Positions 15,550-23,925 of a stretch of DNA of 33,375 nt are shown in pieces. Under the pieces are notes generated by a model. The model searched no databases. It was not told where the DNA came from and worked only from the letters and a program-made list of their open reading frames with translations. The stretch covers positions 1 to 33,375 of the forward strand of contig NZ_CABVPN010000045.1 in assembly GCF_902499115.1 (NCBI RefSeq), read 5' to 3'. This DNA is from Burkholderia diffusa. Its GTDB lineage: Bacteria > Pseudomonadota > Gammaproteobacteria > Burkholderiales > Burkholderiaceae. The number at the start of each line of letters is the position of its first letter. Position 1 is the first letter of the stretch. Made by a program: the position numbers and the translations under genes.

Positions 15550-17028
15550 TCAAGCAGAGGGCTGAAAGCCAACGACTTTGTTTCGACCGGTCGCCTTAGC
15601 CGCGTAAAGCGCCTCGTCGGCCGCCTTGATAACCGCGCCGGCCCCATCGTCCTGATCTGGCGTCCAACTCGCGAAACCAATACTGGCGGTCACGCGCCCA
15701 TGTTCGCTGCCGGCGTGCTCGAGTCCCATCTCATCGATTGCCGCACGAATCCGCTCGGCAATCTGGATGGCCCCCATCGGCGGTGTATCGGGAAGCAGCA
15801 CGACAAATTCCTCTCCGCCGTATCGAGCCGCGGTATCGACGGGTTGGCGGATACTCTCGCCGATGCAACGTGCAATGGCAGCCAAAGCTTCGTCCCCGGC
15901 CTGGTGTCCGTAGGTATCGTTGTAGGCCTTGAAGCGGTCGACGTCGACGAACAGGAGCGAAAAGGCGGAACGCGTCCTCCTTGCGCGACGCCATTCGCGG
16001 TCCAGCACTTCTCCGAAGCTGCGGCGATTGCTCAGGCCGGTGAGACCGTCGGTGCGTGCCAGTAACACGAGCTCAGACTCAGCACGCATCCGGCGACGTA
16101 GTTGGGCGCCGAGCATGATGGACAGCCCTATGAAAGCGGCGCCGAAGGCCGCCACCAGCGCGCCGATCGTAACGGCACGGCGCCGCCACTTCGCGTAGAT
16201 GTCCTGCTCTGCTTCCGCAACCATGATAATCATCGGCAGGTTCGGAAGATGCTTGAAGTAGTAAAGACGGCGAACACCGTCAATAAACGCCGTCTCCGAG
16301 AATGCCCCCTCCGATGCGGTCTGGAACTGCCGAAAGGTCGCAGCTTTGCTGATGTCACGGCCGATGGTGCGCACGTTGTACGGCTGGCGCATCACCATGA
16401 TGGCGTCTGTGCCGATTAGCGAAATCGATCCATGCTGTCCAAGCGACAGACCGGCGAACAACCTGTGGAAGTACTCGAGGTTGACCTCAATGAGCGCGAT
16501 TCCGGCAAACGAGCCGTCCGGATTCGAGACCCGCCGCGTGAGGGCAATGCTGAGCGCTCCCCCGCGCAGGGGCGACGCGAACGGGTCGCTGACAAAAAGT
16601 CCCGCATCTGGATTGTCGCGGTGGACGGTGAAATACTTGCGATTGGCGAAATTGCCTTGGCGCGGCACGTCACGCGCCGAATCCAGGATGATCTTGCCAT
16701 CGGCATCAAGCACCAGCATCGAACCGAGGAATTGCGCCGTCATCGCATGATCAAACAATACGGCGCGCCGCAAGGCCGGCGCTGACGCCATCACGTCCGG
16801 ACGTTGCAGACCATGAATCAGAGCTTGCAACGACAGGTCGTAAAGCTCGAAGTTGCGCTCGATGTCGCGCTCAGCCATCAGGCCAAGGTTACGCGAGGTC
16901 TCACTGGCGCGGTCCAGTGCATCGTCGCGGCTCTGCATCAACTGCATCACGCACAGGCCCATCAATGCGCAGGCGATCAGAATACCGACCACCACGATGG
17001 TGGAGGGGGCTGCCGTCCGTGGTGGCAT
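15550..17028 (-). CDS. Membrane-bound Cache-GGDEF diguanylate cyclase
   Basis: 492 residues. The ATG at 17028 has GAGGAG 5 bases upstream; an upstream GTG is less likely. Transmembrane segments lie at about 10-31 and 286-308 and enclose a periplasmic double-Cache sensor of about 250 residues. The C-terminal domain carries DGLTGLSNRRSF, DVDRFKAYND and the active-site GGEEF (404-408), so it should make c-di-GMP. The usual inhibitory RxxD site, five residues before GGEEF, reads QPVD here: Asp398 is kept but the Arg position is Gln395. Product inhibition may therefore be weak. The neighbours do not reveal the ligand. Confidence 0.93.
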   Translation of the reverse strand: MPPRTAAPSTIVVVGILIACALMGLCVMQLMQSRDDALDRASETSRNLGLMAERDIERNFELYDLSLQALIHGLQRPDVMASAPALRRAVLFDHAMTAQFLGSMLVLDADGKIILDSARDVPRQGNFANRKYFTVHRDNPDAGLFVSDPFASPLRGGALSIALTRRVSNPDGSFAGIALIEVNLEYFHRLFAGLSLGQHGSISLIGTDAIMVMRQPYNVRTIGRDISKAATFRQFQTASEGAFSETAFIDGVRRLYYFKHLPNLPMIIMVAEAEQDIYAKWRRRAVTIGALVAAFGAAFIGLSIMLGAQLRRRMRAESELVLLARTDGLTGLSNRRSFGEVLDREWRRARRTRSAFSLLFVDVDRFKAYNDTYGHQAGDEALAAIARCIGESIRQPVDTAARYGGEEFVVLLPDTPPMGAIQIAERIRAAIDEMGLEHAGSEHGRVTASIGFASWTPDQDDGAGAVIKAADEALYAAKATGRNKVVGFQPSA

Positions 17029-17332
17029 AGCGCTCCTCACTGCGTCAACGTGCGCTCCGGTGCCGAGCGTAGTCTCCGCATGCTAAAAAAAGAGTAGTGC
17101 ATTGACAAGCGCGGACAACAGGGCGCTACGGCTGTGATGGAAACTCGATAAAGCACCCGTTCGACTCGCGCAGCATACAATTTATTTGGGGGCAGTACGT
17201 AGACCAAGACCAGCCGATCGACGCCCGCCGTAAATTCGCCAACAATCGAGGCTCCGTAAGCACAAATGGCCCTGGAGTTTCGGGGCAGCTACACCGCCCC
17301 GGCGCGCGCGAGCGCGTCGATTTCGCTTGCAC

Positions 17333-17347
17333 CTGACGTTACGTTAG
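17333..17347. promoter_or_regulatory. Candidate MerR-type operator
   Basis: CTGACGT-T-ACGTTAG is an inverted repeat (6 of 7 pairs) lying 34 bp upstream of the MerR remnant. It resembles operators found in front of autoregulated TipA/MerR-like genes. The regulator itself is broken. Confidence 0.35.
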
Positions 17348-17380
17348 CTTTTATGGTTGACACCGACGACCGCGAAAGCA

Positions 17381-17618
17381 ATGCGAGCAGAGATCGGCGA
17401 ACTGACGAAGAAGGCGGGATTGGGTGTTCGCCCCTGCACCACTGCGACGCAATCGCGCTACGGTCATCGTTGCAGCGTACCGACGGAGGCGCGCGCATGA
17501 ACGCTCAGCGAGGCGTAGCAACGATGCCGGCGTTGTGTGTCGCATGCACCAGCGCGTCTACGTCCATTCGCGCGATGCGCTTGCCCCCGACGGGTTCAAC
17601 CCGTCGACTGCGCGCTGA
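17381..17618 (+). pseudogene. MerR-family regulator remnant, frameshifted
   Basis: The N-terminus MRAEIGELTKKAGLGVR (17381-17431) is a MerR helix-turn-helix. The expected continuation, LHHYDAIGLL..RTDGGARMY.QRDVAT, appears in a different frame from 17434 as LHHCDAIALRSSLQ, then RTDGGARMNAQRGVATM. Exactly two bases instead of three separate the parts, so a single-base deletion explains the shift. After about 17540 the sequence degenerates and the effector domain is unrecognisable. This is a dead gene, like its neighbours in this stretch. Confidence 0.65.
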
Positions 17619-17730
17619 AGTAGCGCGCCCTGCGCGTGCGAGTGCGTCCACTTTCCGGATTCATCAGCAGGGAGACGATTTCATGGCGTCAGCCGCCGAA
17701 CTCAAACAGAACGCATCGCTGTAAGAGGGA

Positions 17731-18129
17731 TTGGCGCGTGCGGGTTTCGATGCTGATTCGCCGGCCATTTTCAGTTGGCTCGGCCTGACGATGTATCTCG
17801 ACGAGGTCGCAGTCATCGAGACGTTGCGCTTCATCGCCGGTTGCGCCAAAGGAAGTGCGGTCCTGTTCGAGTATGTAACGCCACTTTCGAGCTTGCCGCC
17901 GATCATGCGTATCGCGATGGAGCAGTTGACGGCGCAATTCGCCGAGCGCGGTGAGCCGTGGCAAACTTTCTTTGAACCGCCCGCCATTACCGAGACGCTG
18001 GGTGCATTGGGATTCAGCCGTACCAATGCGTGGACTCCCGAGGAGTTGAACCAGCGCTATATTGCGAATCGCGATGACGGATTGCTCATCGGTGTGACAC
18101 CCGCGCGTCTGATTCTCGCAACGGTCTGA
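17731..18129 (+). pseudogene. SAM-dependent methyltransferase (TIGR00027/LCM-like), C-terminal fragment
   Basis: The open frame of about 132 residues reads LARAGFDADSPAIFSWLGLT, then MYLDEVAVIETLRFIA, and ends GLLIGVTPARLILATV, the C-terminal half of class I methyltransferases of the TIGR00027 family. The SAM-binding N-terminal half is missing: the frame hits a TAA at 17722-17724, just where the family would read a residue before EGLARAGFD. There is no ribosome site. It is therefore a truncated relic beside the MerR remnant. Confidence 0.75.
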
Positions 18130-18285
18130 GCTACTTCCCGGGCTGAGGCGTTCCATACCCCGATCCAGATATGCTCGACTTGCACTTCGACCACGGACTG
18201 ATTTCAACGTCTCCTTCGGGGAACATTGAAGGACTGCTCTGGGTCGATCACGGCGCGTGACGAAGAGAGGGCCGAACGATCTCAG

Positions 18286-18316
18286 ACCTGATCTGACGCT
18301 GACTGAGAGATCAGGT
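18286..18316. terminator. Stem-loop after the methyltransferase remnant
   Basis: ACCTGATCT and AGATCAGGT pair perfectly (9 bp) around a 13-base loop. No T run follows, so a termination role is only possible. Confidence 0.35.
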
Positions 18317-18412
18317 GTCGACTTACGCAGCTTAGAGGCATCGAGCGCTCACCTTGGCGTAGCGCGTCATATCGGCTAGTCACGCGATGCATGCGCCGAC
18401 ATAAGTCGCTTG

Positions 18413-18544
18413 TTATTTATCGGGATGCTTGTCGCGCTTCTTCCTGTTAGCCTCCCCCGCTCGGAGTGCTGTCAGCCCGAGACTGAGCGCCATCACACCA
18501 AGTAACGCCAGGAAGTACCACCCCCAAGAGAACCGCAAATCCAC
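18413..18544 (-). CDS. 43-residue membrane microprotein, GTG start
   Basis: A short minus-strand frame starts with GTG at 18544, five bases after a consensus GGAGG (18550-18554). It encodes VDLRFSWGWYFLALLGVMAL, then SLGLTALRAGEANRKKRDKH, then PDK. One transmembrane helix (about residues 8-27) is followed by a strongly basic cytoplasmic tail, a single-pass topology that obeys the positive-inside rule. I do not recognise a family. Ribosome site, topology and clean ending all support a real gene. It could be an accessory subunit or a stress microprotein of the inner membrane. Confidence 0.6.
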   Translation of the reverse strand: MDLRFSWGWYFLALLGVMALSLGLTALRAGEANRKKRDKHPDK

Positions 18545-18925
18545 GGCAACCTCCGCTGTCGCCCTCCACTGCATCGCTATGCAGACCCGTTCTCCAATTC
18601 TAGAAGTCGCGCGCCGAAACGGTTAGCCCAGAAACTGGTGCGCCGCAGCAGGTCCGGCCGCGGGGTGCTGGGTCGCACGAGGTGCTGACGGGTATGTGAG
18701 GGATTCCAGCAACTATTCGAGCTACCCATGCTTTAGTATTCTACGCGTCGTCCGCATGACCTCCCGCTCCGTGAGCGTCTGCTCGACGAGTGTCCTCCGT
18801 GTACGCGCGAGCACAGACAGTACAGCGTAGCGACGCTAGGCGGTCCACGTGCACAACGACATCGATGAATGGCACTGGTTCCATTAACCCCGCGGGGCGA
18901 CCAGCGTCACTGGAGAAGCGAAACA
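18545..18925. other. Intergenic stretch without a recognised gene
   Basis: About 380 bp between two small membrane-protein genes on opposite strands. It must hold their promoters. Short frames on both strands lack ribosome sites and family features. Confidence 0.4.
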
Positions 18926-19105
18926 ATGCGTTCAACTGTGTTTCCCCTGAAAGCCCTTGCATGTCTTGCCAGCCTGGGCATCCTGACGTATGGCACCCGT
19001 GGACTTGCGTCGCATCAGCATTTGCACATCGCCTATGTGGCGCTCACGACTATCGGAGTAGTTTCCGGAGCGCTGTTCACCGGTACATGGTCACTTAAGG
19101 CATAG
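18926..19105 (+). CDS. 59-residue membrane protein of unknown function
   Basis: The ATG at 18926 follows GGAGAAG by 7 bases. The protein has two hydrophobic segments (about 5-22 and 34-53) with a short histidine-containing loop (SHQHLHIAY), suggesting a two-helix inner-membrane hairpin with a possible metal- or heme-binding loop. No family is recognised. The 14 bases around its ribosome site (18905-18918) are identical to those before the DUF302 gene, which suggests related regulation or shared ancestry of the leaders. A markedly AT-rich tract follows. Confidence 0.7.
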   Translation: MRSTVFPLKALACLASLGILTYGTRGLASHQHLHIAYVALTTIGVVSGALFTGTWSLKA

Positions 19106-19236
19106 CTGATAATTAATAAATTTATGACTTAGCGCAAGACCGAGAATTTAAGTCGCAGTTTAAAGTTTAACCCATCCCCGACTTCACTGAAGCTCAAGGG
19201 GATTCATCTTCGACAAACTATATATTCAGTATTAAC

Positions 19237-19524
19237 CTACGGTTTTCCGTTAATCTCGGTCAAATAACGAGCGATCTGCTCAATCTGATCGACAGCGAGC
19301 GGCGCGTCGTACCCCGCGCGCATCTTGCCCACCTCTGCCTTTCAATCTTGAAACGACAACGGTGGTTGCCGGGTTATCATTCCGGTGGAGTGACAGAGCA
19401 CGCATTGTGAATTCGCGAGATGCGCCCCATTGCCAGGAGGCAACGTCGCACCACCATTGGGTAGCCGGACTTCGACGGTGCTGTTTGCCATGTCGCCAAC
19501 TGTGTTCGGCGCCGCCGAACTGGA
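19237..19524 (-). pseudogene. Cytochrome c (sulfite-dehydrogenase small-subunit-like), nonsense-mutated
   Basis: The minus-strand frame reads AAPNTVGDMANSTVEVRLPN, then the heme motif CVLCHS in LANSQCVLCHSTGMITRQPP. It continues LSFQD-stop-KAEVGKMRAGYDAP, then IEQIARYLTEINGKP and a true stop. The pattern CxxCHS...QPP...W..EV.KM...Y.AP...I..YL is that of SorB-like monoheme cytochromes. The stop at 19342-19344 is TGA where the family has Trp (TGG), a one-base change. The signal peptide region is also unrecognisable. It is probably a recent pseudogene; a working gene would deliver electrons from a periplasmic oxidoreductase. Confidence 0.75.
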
Positions 19525-19834
19525 CTGACCACATCCGCTCCGAACACCGGTCTTACACCCTCTGAATTATTAAAGCCGCGAGCAATCGGCAGCCACATGT
19601 TGCCCCGTAGCACCAGTTGGGCGCCCAGACAGCAACCATTTGATTTCGCAGTAGTATTTATTAGGGCCGGTCCGCATGGGCTTATGTAGGTTGAATTGCG
19701 CGAACCGGGAATTTTTATAGAAATCAAGGTCACCCCACCATACCCACGCTTGCCGGACATGCATTATGATGCTCGCCGCGCAGGCGTACCTGCCGCTACT
19801 GCGCTGATCATTCGACTGAAGTTCTGGAGCGAGC
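19525..19834. other. Stretch with unassigned minus-strand frames
   Basis: A 92-codon minus frame (19570-19848) contains WWGDLDFYKNSRFAQFNLHK, which has protein-like composition but no family I recognise, and its start overlaps the carbonic anhydrase gene. It may be part of the same decayed block as the cytochrome remnant. Confidence 0.35.
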
Positions 19835-20494
19835 ATGCAAGACATCATCGACGGTTTTCTGCGTTTTCAGCGCGACATCTACCCGCAACGTGAGGCGCTT
19901 TTCAAACAACTCGCGACGTCACAGAACCCCAAGGCGCTGTTCGTCACGTGCTCCGACAGCCGAGTCGTACCTGAGCTGCTCACTCAGCGCGAGCCGGGCG
20001 AACTGTTCGTGATCCGCAATGCGGGCAATATCGTGCCGTCGTACGGCCCGGAACCCGGCGGCGTGTCGGCCACCGTGGAATACGCGGTCGCCGTTCTCGG
20101 CGTTCGGGATATCGTGATCTGCGGCCACTCCGATTGCGGTGCGATGGGCGCGATTTCGCGCTGCACCTGCCTCGATCATCTGCCGGCCGTGGCGAACTGG
20201 CTGCGTCATGCCGATTCCGCGAAAGTCATCAACGCCGCGCATGAATACGACTCGCCGCGCGCGAAGCTCGACGGGCTCGTGCGCGAAAACGTGATCGCGC
20301 AGCTTGCGAACCTGCGCACTCACCCTTCCGTCGCGCTTGCGCTCGAGCAAGGACGCCTGAATCTGCACGGCTGGGTCTACGACATCGAGACAGGCGGCAT
20401 CGATGCGCTGGATGGCACCACCCGACATTTTGTCCCGCTGGCCGAGTCGCCCACGGTGGTCGCGGTGAACTCGCGTAATCGCGGGCAGGTCTAG
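19835..20494 (+). CDS. Beta-class carbonic anhydrase
   Basis: 219 residues, with GGAG 6 bases before the ATG. The zinc site is complete: Cys39 and Asp41 with Arg43 (TCSDSRV), then His97 and Cys100 (CGHSDCGAM). Further motifs include IRNAGNIVPSYG (60-70) and GVSATVEYAV. It interconverts CO2 and bicarbonate in the cytoplasm, supplying bicarbonate to carboxylases or buffering pH. Size and motifs match CynT/Can-like enzymes, but no cyanase gene is nearby. A long perfect hairpin follows 10 bases after the stop. Confidence 0.96.
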   Translation: MQDIIDGFLRFQRDIYPQREALFKQLATSQNPKALFVTCSDSRVVPELLTQREPGELFVIRNAGNIVPSYGPEPGGVSATVEYAVAVLGVRDIVICGHSDCGAMGAISRCTCLDHLPAVANWLRHADSAKVINAAHEYDSPRAKLDGLVRENVIAQLANLRTHPSVALALEQGRLNLHGWVYDIETGGIDALDGTTRHFVPLAESPTVVAVNSRNRGQV

Positions 20495-20504
20495 CCCCCG
20501 AACG

Positions 20505-20530
20505 GTTCGCGCCCGGTATCGGGCGCGAAC
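20505..20530. terminator. Strong stem-loop after the carbonic anhydrase gene
   Basis: GTTCGCGCCCG and CGGGCGCGAAC pair perfectly (11 bp) around the loop GTAT. It lies immediately after the stop codon. There is no T tract, as often in this GC-rich group, but placement and stability favour a transcript end. Confidence 0.6.
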
Positions 20531-20776
20531 ACAACGCCCCGCCGAACAGAACGGGTACGCAGGCGCCCGTTTGTATCGATCAGCCCCGCGCGCATCTAGC
20601 GCCGTCGAGGCTGACGCCGTTTCGCGTGACGTGCATCGAGCAACGTCACGCGACTTCGGTCTTCGACCAGCCTCTCCGCTTCCTCTCCTTCGCAACCGTC
20701 ATCGGCACGGCGCATACGGAACGCGGCGTTGCCCGCACCTAATGAGGCCGCGCATGCCGGTTGCAGTGTGGTCGCC

Positions 20777-21346
20777 CTAATGCGCAGTGCGCAGCAGCAT
20801 CGTCGTGTCGTAACCGAGCGTCCGGACCCGCTCAACAAGCGCCGCGGCCTGTTCAGCGGAGGGCTTCGCGTCGCGCGTCAGGATCCACAGGAACCGACCC
20901 GACGGTTCACCGACGATCGACCATGAATAGTCGTCGGCGTGATCGAGCACCCAGTAATCGCCGAAAAAGAAAGGCCCGAAGAACGACACTTTCAGCTTTG
21001 CATTGCCGCTGTCGGCCACGATCTTTGCGCGCCCGTCGGAGGTTCGCGCGGGGCCGTCCGGTCCACCTTCGTGGCAGGTATTGCGCACGCCGATGAGACC
21101 GTCTTCCCGCTTCGCATATTCGGCCGTCACGCCGGCGCAGCCCCGCTCGAACCGGTTCTCGTAGCGCGCGAACTCGTACCATTTGCCGACGTAGCGATCG
21201 AGATCAACGGATCTCGCGGGCTGCGGAACGTGCGCATTGCCGCTCGGCCCGCCGGCCAGGCCTGCGCATCCCGCGAGCAGGAGTGCTGCGCCCGCAATGA
21301 TCACACTCGCCGTCCGCAGCGGTCTACCAAGGGTACTTCGCTTCAT
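20777..21346 (-). CDS. blc: Lipocalin family outer-membrane lipoprotein (Blc-like)
   Basis: 189 residues, with GGAGAG 8 bases before the ATG. The lipoprotein signal has lipobox LLAGC (Cys27). The lipocalin motif 1 is DLDRYVGKWYEFARYENRFE, and later strands include FFGPFFFGDYWVLD and YSWSIVGEPSGRFLWILTR, typical of bacterial Blc. Such proteins bind fatty acids or lysophospholipids at the outer membrane and are induced by envelope stress. A second lipocalin gene lies inside the lipid operon at 25019. This copy is divergent from the sigma-factor gene. Confidence 0.94.
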   Translation of the reverse strand: MKRSTLGRPLRTASVIIAGAALLLAGCAGLAGGPSGNAHVPQPARSVDLDRYVGKWYEFARYENRFERGCAGVTAEYAKREDGLIGVRNTCHEGGPDGPARTSDGRAKIVADSGNAKLKVSFFGPFFFGDYWVLDHADDYSWSIVGEPSGRFLWILTRDAKPSAEQAAALVERVRTLGYDTTMLLRTAH

Positions 21347-21430
21347 TCAATGGCTCTCCAGGCACGAAACCCGGCCATTGTGCACCCAACCAACGGTGGG
21401 CTGCAGCATCCGCCGAATGTCGCGGCTGCC

Positions 21431-21459
21431 TGCATCCCCGTGTCCGAGTCGCTCGTATC
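21431..21459 (+). promoter_or_regulatory. ECF-type promoter, copy 1 (upstream of sigma gene)
   Basis: TGCATCCC, then 15 bases, then CGTATC. It has the same layout and spacing as two other sites (23036 and 25650). It lies about 140 bp before the sigma-factor start, implying a long leader or a secondary start. The -35 GCATCC resembles the CCATCC recognised by mycobacterial SigK-type factors. Confidence 0.6.
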
Positions 21460-21597
21460 TGGCTGAGGGTCTCACAACGCGCGTCGCCCGGCACAACCTG
21501 CAGCGGGTCGGCCGCAGATCGTTCAATCAAAATGCGTCCGACAGTGCTATATTTCGCTCGACATTCACACCATGGCGATCCGCGCCACCCACTTCGC

Positions 21598-22209
21598 ATG
21601 AGCGACACGCCGAACGGTGCCAAAGGTTTCGACCAGTCAGCCCCTTCGCGCGATGCCGATGCGGATGTGGCGCGCCGCGAACATCTGAATCGGGTGATGC
21701 TTCAGGCAGCAGCCGGCGATCAGGCGGCTTTCGCGGAGTTGTACCGGCTGACCGCGTCGCGCGTGTTCGGGACGATCGTGCGCATGCTTCACGATCACGG
21801 GGAAGCCGAGGATCTCCTCCAGGAGGTCTACACGACCGCATGGCGACGCATCGACGCGTTCGACCCGGCGCGCGGCGGCGCGATGACGTGGCTGATCACG
21901 CTGGCGCGCAACAGGACGATCGACCGTTTGCGGCAGCATCGCGACGCGCAGCTCGACGACGAACAGGTGCTGGAGCTTCCCGACGAGGATCCGACGCCCG
22001 CCGCGCTGGCGGAGGCGACACAGGAGCGCCAGCGCCTCGAGCGCTGCCTGGCGCAACTCGATCCGCAGCAAGGCCGCGCGGTGCGCGAGGCCTTCTTCAG
22101 CGGTGCGACCTACAGTGAGCTGGCAGCGCGGCTGCGCGTGCCGCTCGGAACCATGAAGAGCTGGATCCGGCGCAGCCTGATGCAGCTGAAGGTGTGCCTG
22201 GAGCAATGA
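21598..22209 (+). CDS. ECF sigma factor (SigK-like)
   Basis: 203 residues from the ATG at 21598; the frame is open to an ATG at 21532 and neither has a good ribosome site. Region 2 is AAFAELYRLTASRVFGTIVR to AEDLLQEVYTTAWRR, with AMTWLITLARNRTIDRLR. Region 4 has YSELAARLRVPLGTMKSWIR. The stop overlaps the anti-sigma start (ATGA), the classic coupled sigma/anti-sigma arrangement. It probably drives the operon that follows and itself, through the shared motif at 21431, 23036 and 25650. A close paralogue is encoded at 32278. Confidence 0.94.
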   Translation: MSDTPNGAKGFDQSAPSRDADADVARREHLNRVMLQAAAGDQAAFAELYRLTASRVFGTIVRMLHDHGEAEDLLQEVYTTAWRRIDAFDPARGGAMTWLITLARNRTIDRLRQHRDAQLDDEQVLELPDEDPTPAALAEATQERQRLERCLAQLDPQQGRAVREAFFSGATYSELAARLRVPLGTMKSWIRRSLMQLKVCLEQ

Positions 22210-22940
22210 ATACGCCGGCCGATCACGATTCCGAATTGCGCTGCGCAGAATACGCCCTCGGCGTGCTCGACGCAGACGCACGCCGCGAGCTGGAGCAGTC
22301 CGCCGCTCGCGATCCGGCGTTGCAAGCCACGCTCGATCGCTGGCAGCGCCGCCTCGCCCCGCTCGCGGACGACGTCACGCCCGTCGACCCGCCCGCGCGA
22401 ATCTGGACGAGGATCCAGCACGACCTGGGCTTCATCCCGCCGCCGCGCGCACGCCGCTCCGCGCCAGCCGGCGGCTGGTGGAACAGCCTGCCATTGTGGC
22501 GCTGGGTCGGCATTGGCGCGAGCGCGGCGGCGCTGGGGCTGCTCACGGTCAATGTGATCCGGGTGGGCGAAGCGCCGCAGCGCCCCGCTGCCGTCGACAG
22601 CAGCTACATGGCGGCCACGCTCGCACAAGCGGATGGCGTTGCACGATGGACCGCCACGGTCGACTTGCGCCGTGCCCGGATGGTCGTGGTGCCCGCGAAC
22701 ACGCCACCGGTCGCCGCGGATCGCTCGACGGAACTGTGGCTGATCCCGCCGAATGCGAAGCCGATCTCGCTCGGCGTATTCGCGTCGAACGCACCGGCGT
22801 CGATGACGCTGCCGCAAGCGATCGTCGCGCAACTCGGTGCACGCGCGGTGCTCGCCGTGTCGCTCGAGCCTCGCGGCGGCTCGCCGAGCGGCCAACCCAC
22901 CGGGCCTGTGCTCGCCACCGGCTCGATGCATATCGCCTGA
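22206..22940 (+). CDS. RskA-type transmembrane anti-sigma factor
   Basis: 244 residues, coupled to the sigma gene by ATGA overlap. The N-terminal anti-sigma part (about 1-80) contains AEYALGVLDADARRELEQ and WQRRLAPLADD. One transmembrane helix lies at about 98-118 (WVGIGASAAALGLLTVNV). The periplasmic C-terminus has STELWLIPPNAKPISLGVF and ATGSMHIA, as in the RskA family. The zinc-binding HxxxCxxC motif of ChrR/ZAS anti-sigmas is absent, so sensing is not through that site. It should hold the sigma factor at the membrane until an envelope signal triggers release. Confidence 0.92.
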   Translation: MNTPADHDSELRCAEYALGVLDADARRELEQSAARDPALQATLDRWQRRLAPLADDVTPVDPPARIWTRIQHDLGFIPPPRARRSAPAGGWWNSLPLWRWVGIGASAAALGLLTVNVIRVGEAPQRPAAVDSSYMAATLAQADGVARWTATVDLRRARMVVVPANTPPVAADRSTELWLIPPNAKPISLGVFASNAPASMTLPQAIVAQLGARAVLAVSLEPRGGSPSGQPTGPVLATGSMHIA

Positions 22941-23035
22941 CGCGCGCAACGCGCGCTCAACGCGTAAAGCGCGGCAGCGTGCCGCCCGTTGCTTTCACGC
23001 TCGACGGGATCGCGCCGCATCTCGTCGCATCCGGT

Positions 23036-23064
23036 TGCATCCGTTCGGTCGCCGGCTCCGTATA
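23036..23064 (+). promoter_or_regulatory. ECF-type promoter, copy 2 (upstream of DUF1295 gene)
   Basis: TGCATCCG, then 15 bases, then CGTATA. The -10 ends 27 bases before the ATG at 23092, a normal promoter-to-gene distance. Spacing is identical to copies 1 and 3. Confidence 0.65.
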
Positions 23065-23091
23065 AGGGGATATCGCGTCCCCGGAGCCCGT

Positions 23092-23925
23092 ATGCCCGCC
23101 GTCGCCGTTGCCCTCCTCGCCTTCGTCGGACTGATCGTGTCCTTCACGGCAGTGTGGATTACCCAATTGCATTCCCGGAACGCCGGGATGATCGATCCGG
23201 TCTGGGCCGCGACGCTCGGCTGCGTAGCCATGTTCGTCGCCGTGCTGGCAACCGGCTCGGAACTGAATCGCGCGCTCGTGGCCGCCGGTGGCGGCATCTG
23301 GGGGCTGCGACTCGCGCGGCACCTGTGGCGGCGCAATCGCGGGCAGCCGGAGGACCCGCGCTATCGACAGTTCCGCCTGCAGTGGGGCGACGCCGCGCCG
23401 CGCAACATGTTCTGGCTGTTCCAGTTGCAAGCACTGATCTCCATGTTGCTGTCGCTCGCGTTCTTCATCCCCGCATACAGTGCGCAAGCCCCGTCCCGGT
23501 TCGCGATTGCAGCGGCAGTCGCGATCTGGATCGCCGCCGTGACCGGAGAGACTGCCGCCGACCGGCAACTCAAGCGGTTCCTCGCGAATCCCGACCACGG
23601 CGGCCAGGTCTGTCGCATCGGCTGGTGGCGCTATTCGCGGCACCCGAATTATTTTTTCGAGTGCGTGCACTGGCTCGCCTACACGGCCCTTGCGATCGGA
23701 ATGCCGTGGGGCTGGCTGACGCTGATGCCGCCCATCCTGATGGCATGGCTGCTGCTCAAAGTATCCGGCTTGCCGCTGCTCGAAGCGCGTCTGGTGCAAA
23801 CCCGGCCGGGCTACCGCGAGTACATGCGCACGACCAGCGCCATCGTTCCGTGGCCACCGGGGCCGGCGCGCAGCCCTTCCCCCACTCGACCCGATCACCC
23901 TGAAGACCGGAGCACGCGATCATGA
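23092..23925 (+). CDS. DUF1295 membrane protein (steroid 5-alpha-reductase-like fold)
   Basis: 277 residues, with GGAG 6 bases before the ATG. It is strongly hydrophobic with about six membrane segments. The C-terminal CRIGWWRYSRHPNYFFECVH and RPGYREYMRTTSAIVPWPP are the family hallmarks, as in isoprenylcysteine methyltransferase and 5-alpha-reductase relatives, which act on lipids at the membrane. The exact reaction is unknown. The family recurs in bacterial oxidative-stress lipid clusters beside CFA-like methyltransferases. Its stop overlaps the next start (ATGA). Confidence 0.92.
   Translation: MPAVAVALLAFVGLIVSFTAVWITQLHSRNAGMIDPVWAATLGCVAMFVAVLATGSELNRALVAAGGGIWGLRLARHLWRRNRGQPEDPRYRQFRLQWGDAAPRNMFWLFQLQALISMLLSLAFFIPAYSAQAPSRFAIAAAVAIWIAAVTGETAADRQLKRFLANPDHGGQVCRIGWWRYSRHPNYFFECVHWLAYTALAIGMPWGWLTLMPPILMAWLLLKVSGLPLLEARLVQTRPGYREYMRTTSAIVPWPPGPARSPSPTRPDHPEDRSTRS

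Noticed and set aside
4549..19245. CCTACGGTT shared near 4549 and 19236 as possible attachment sites of the island
   Set aside because: Nine bases are expected by chance at this scale, and one copy is part of the end of the cytochrome frame.
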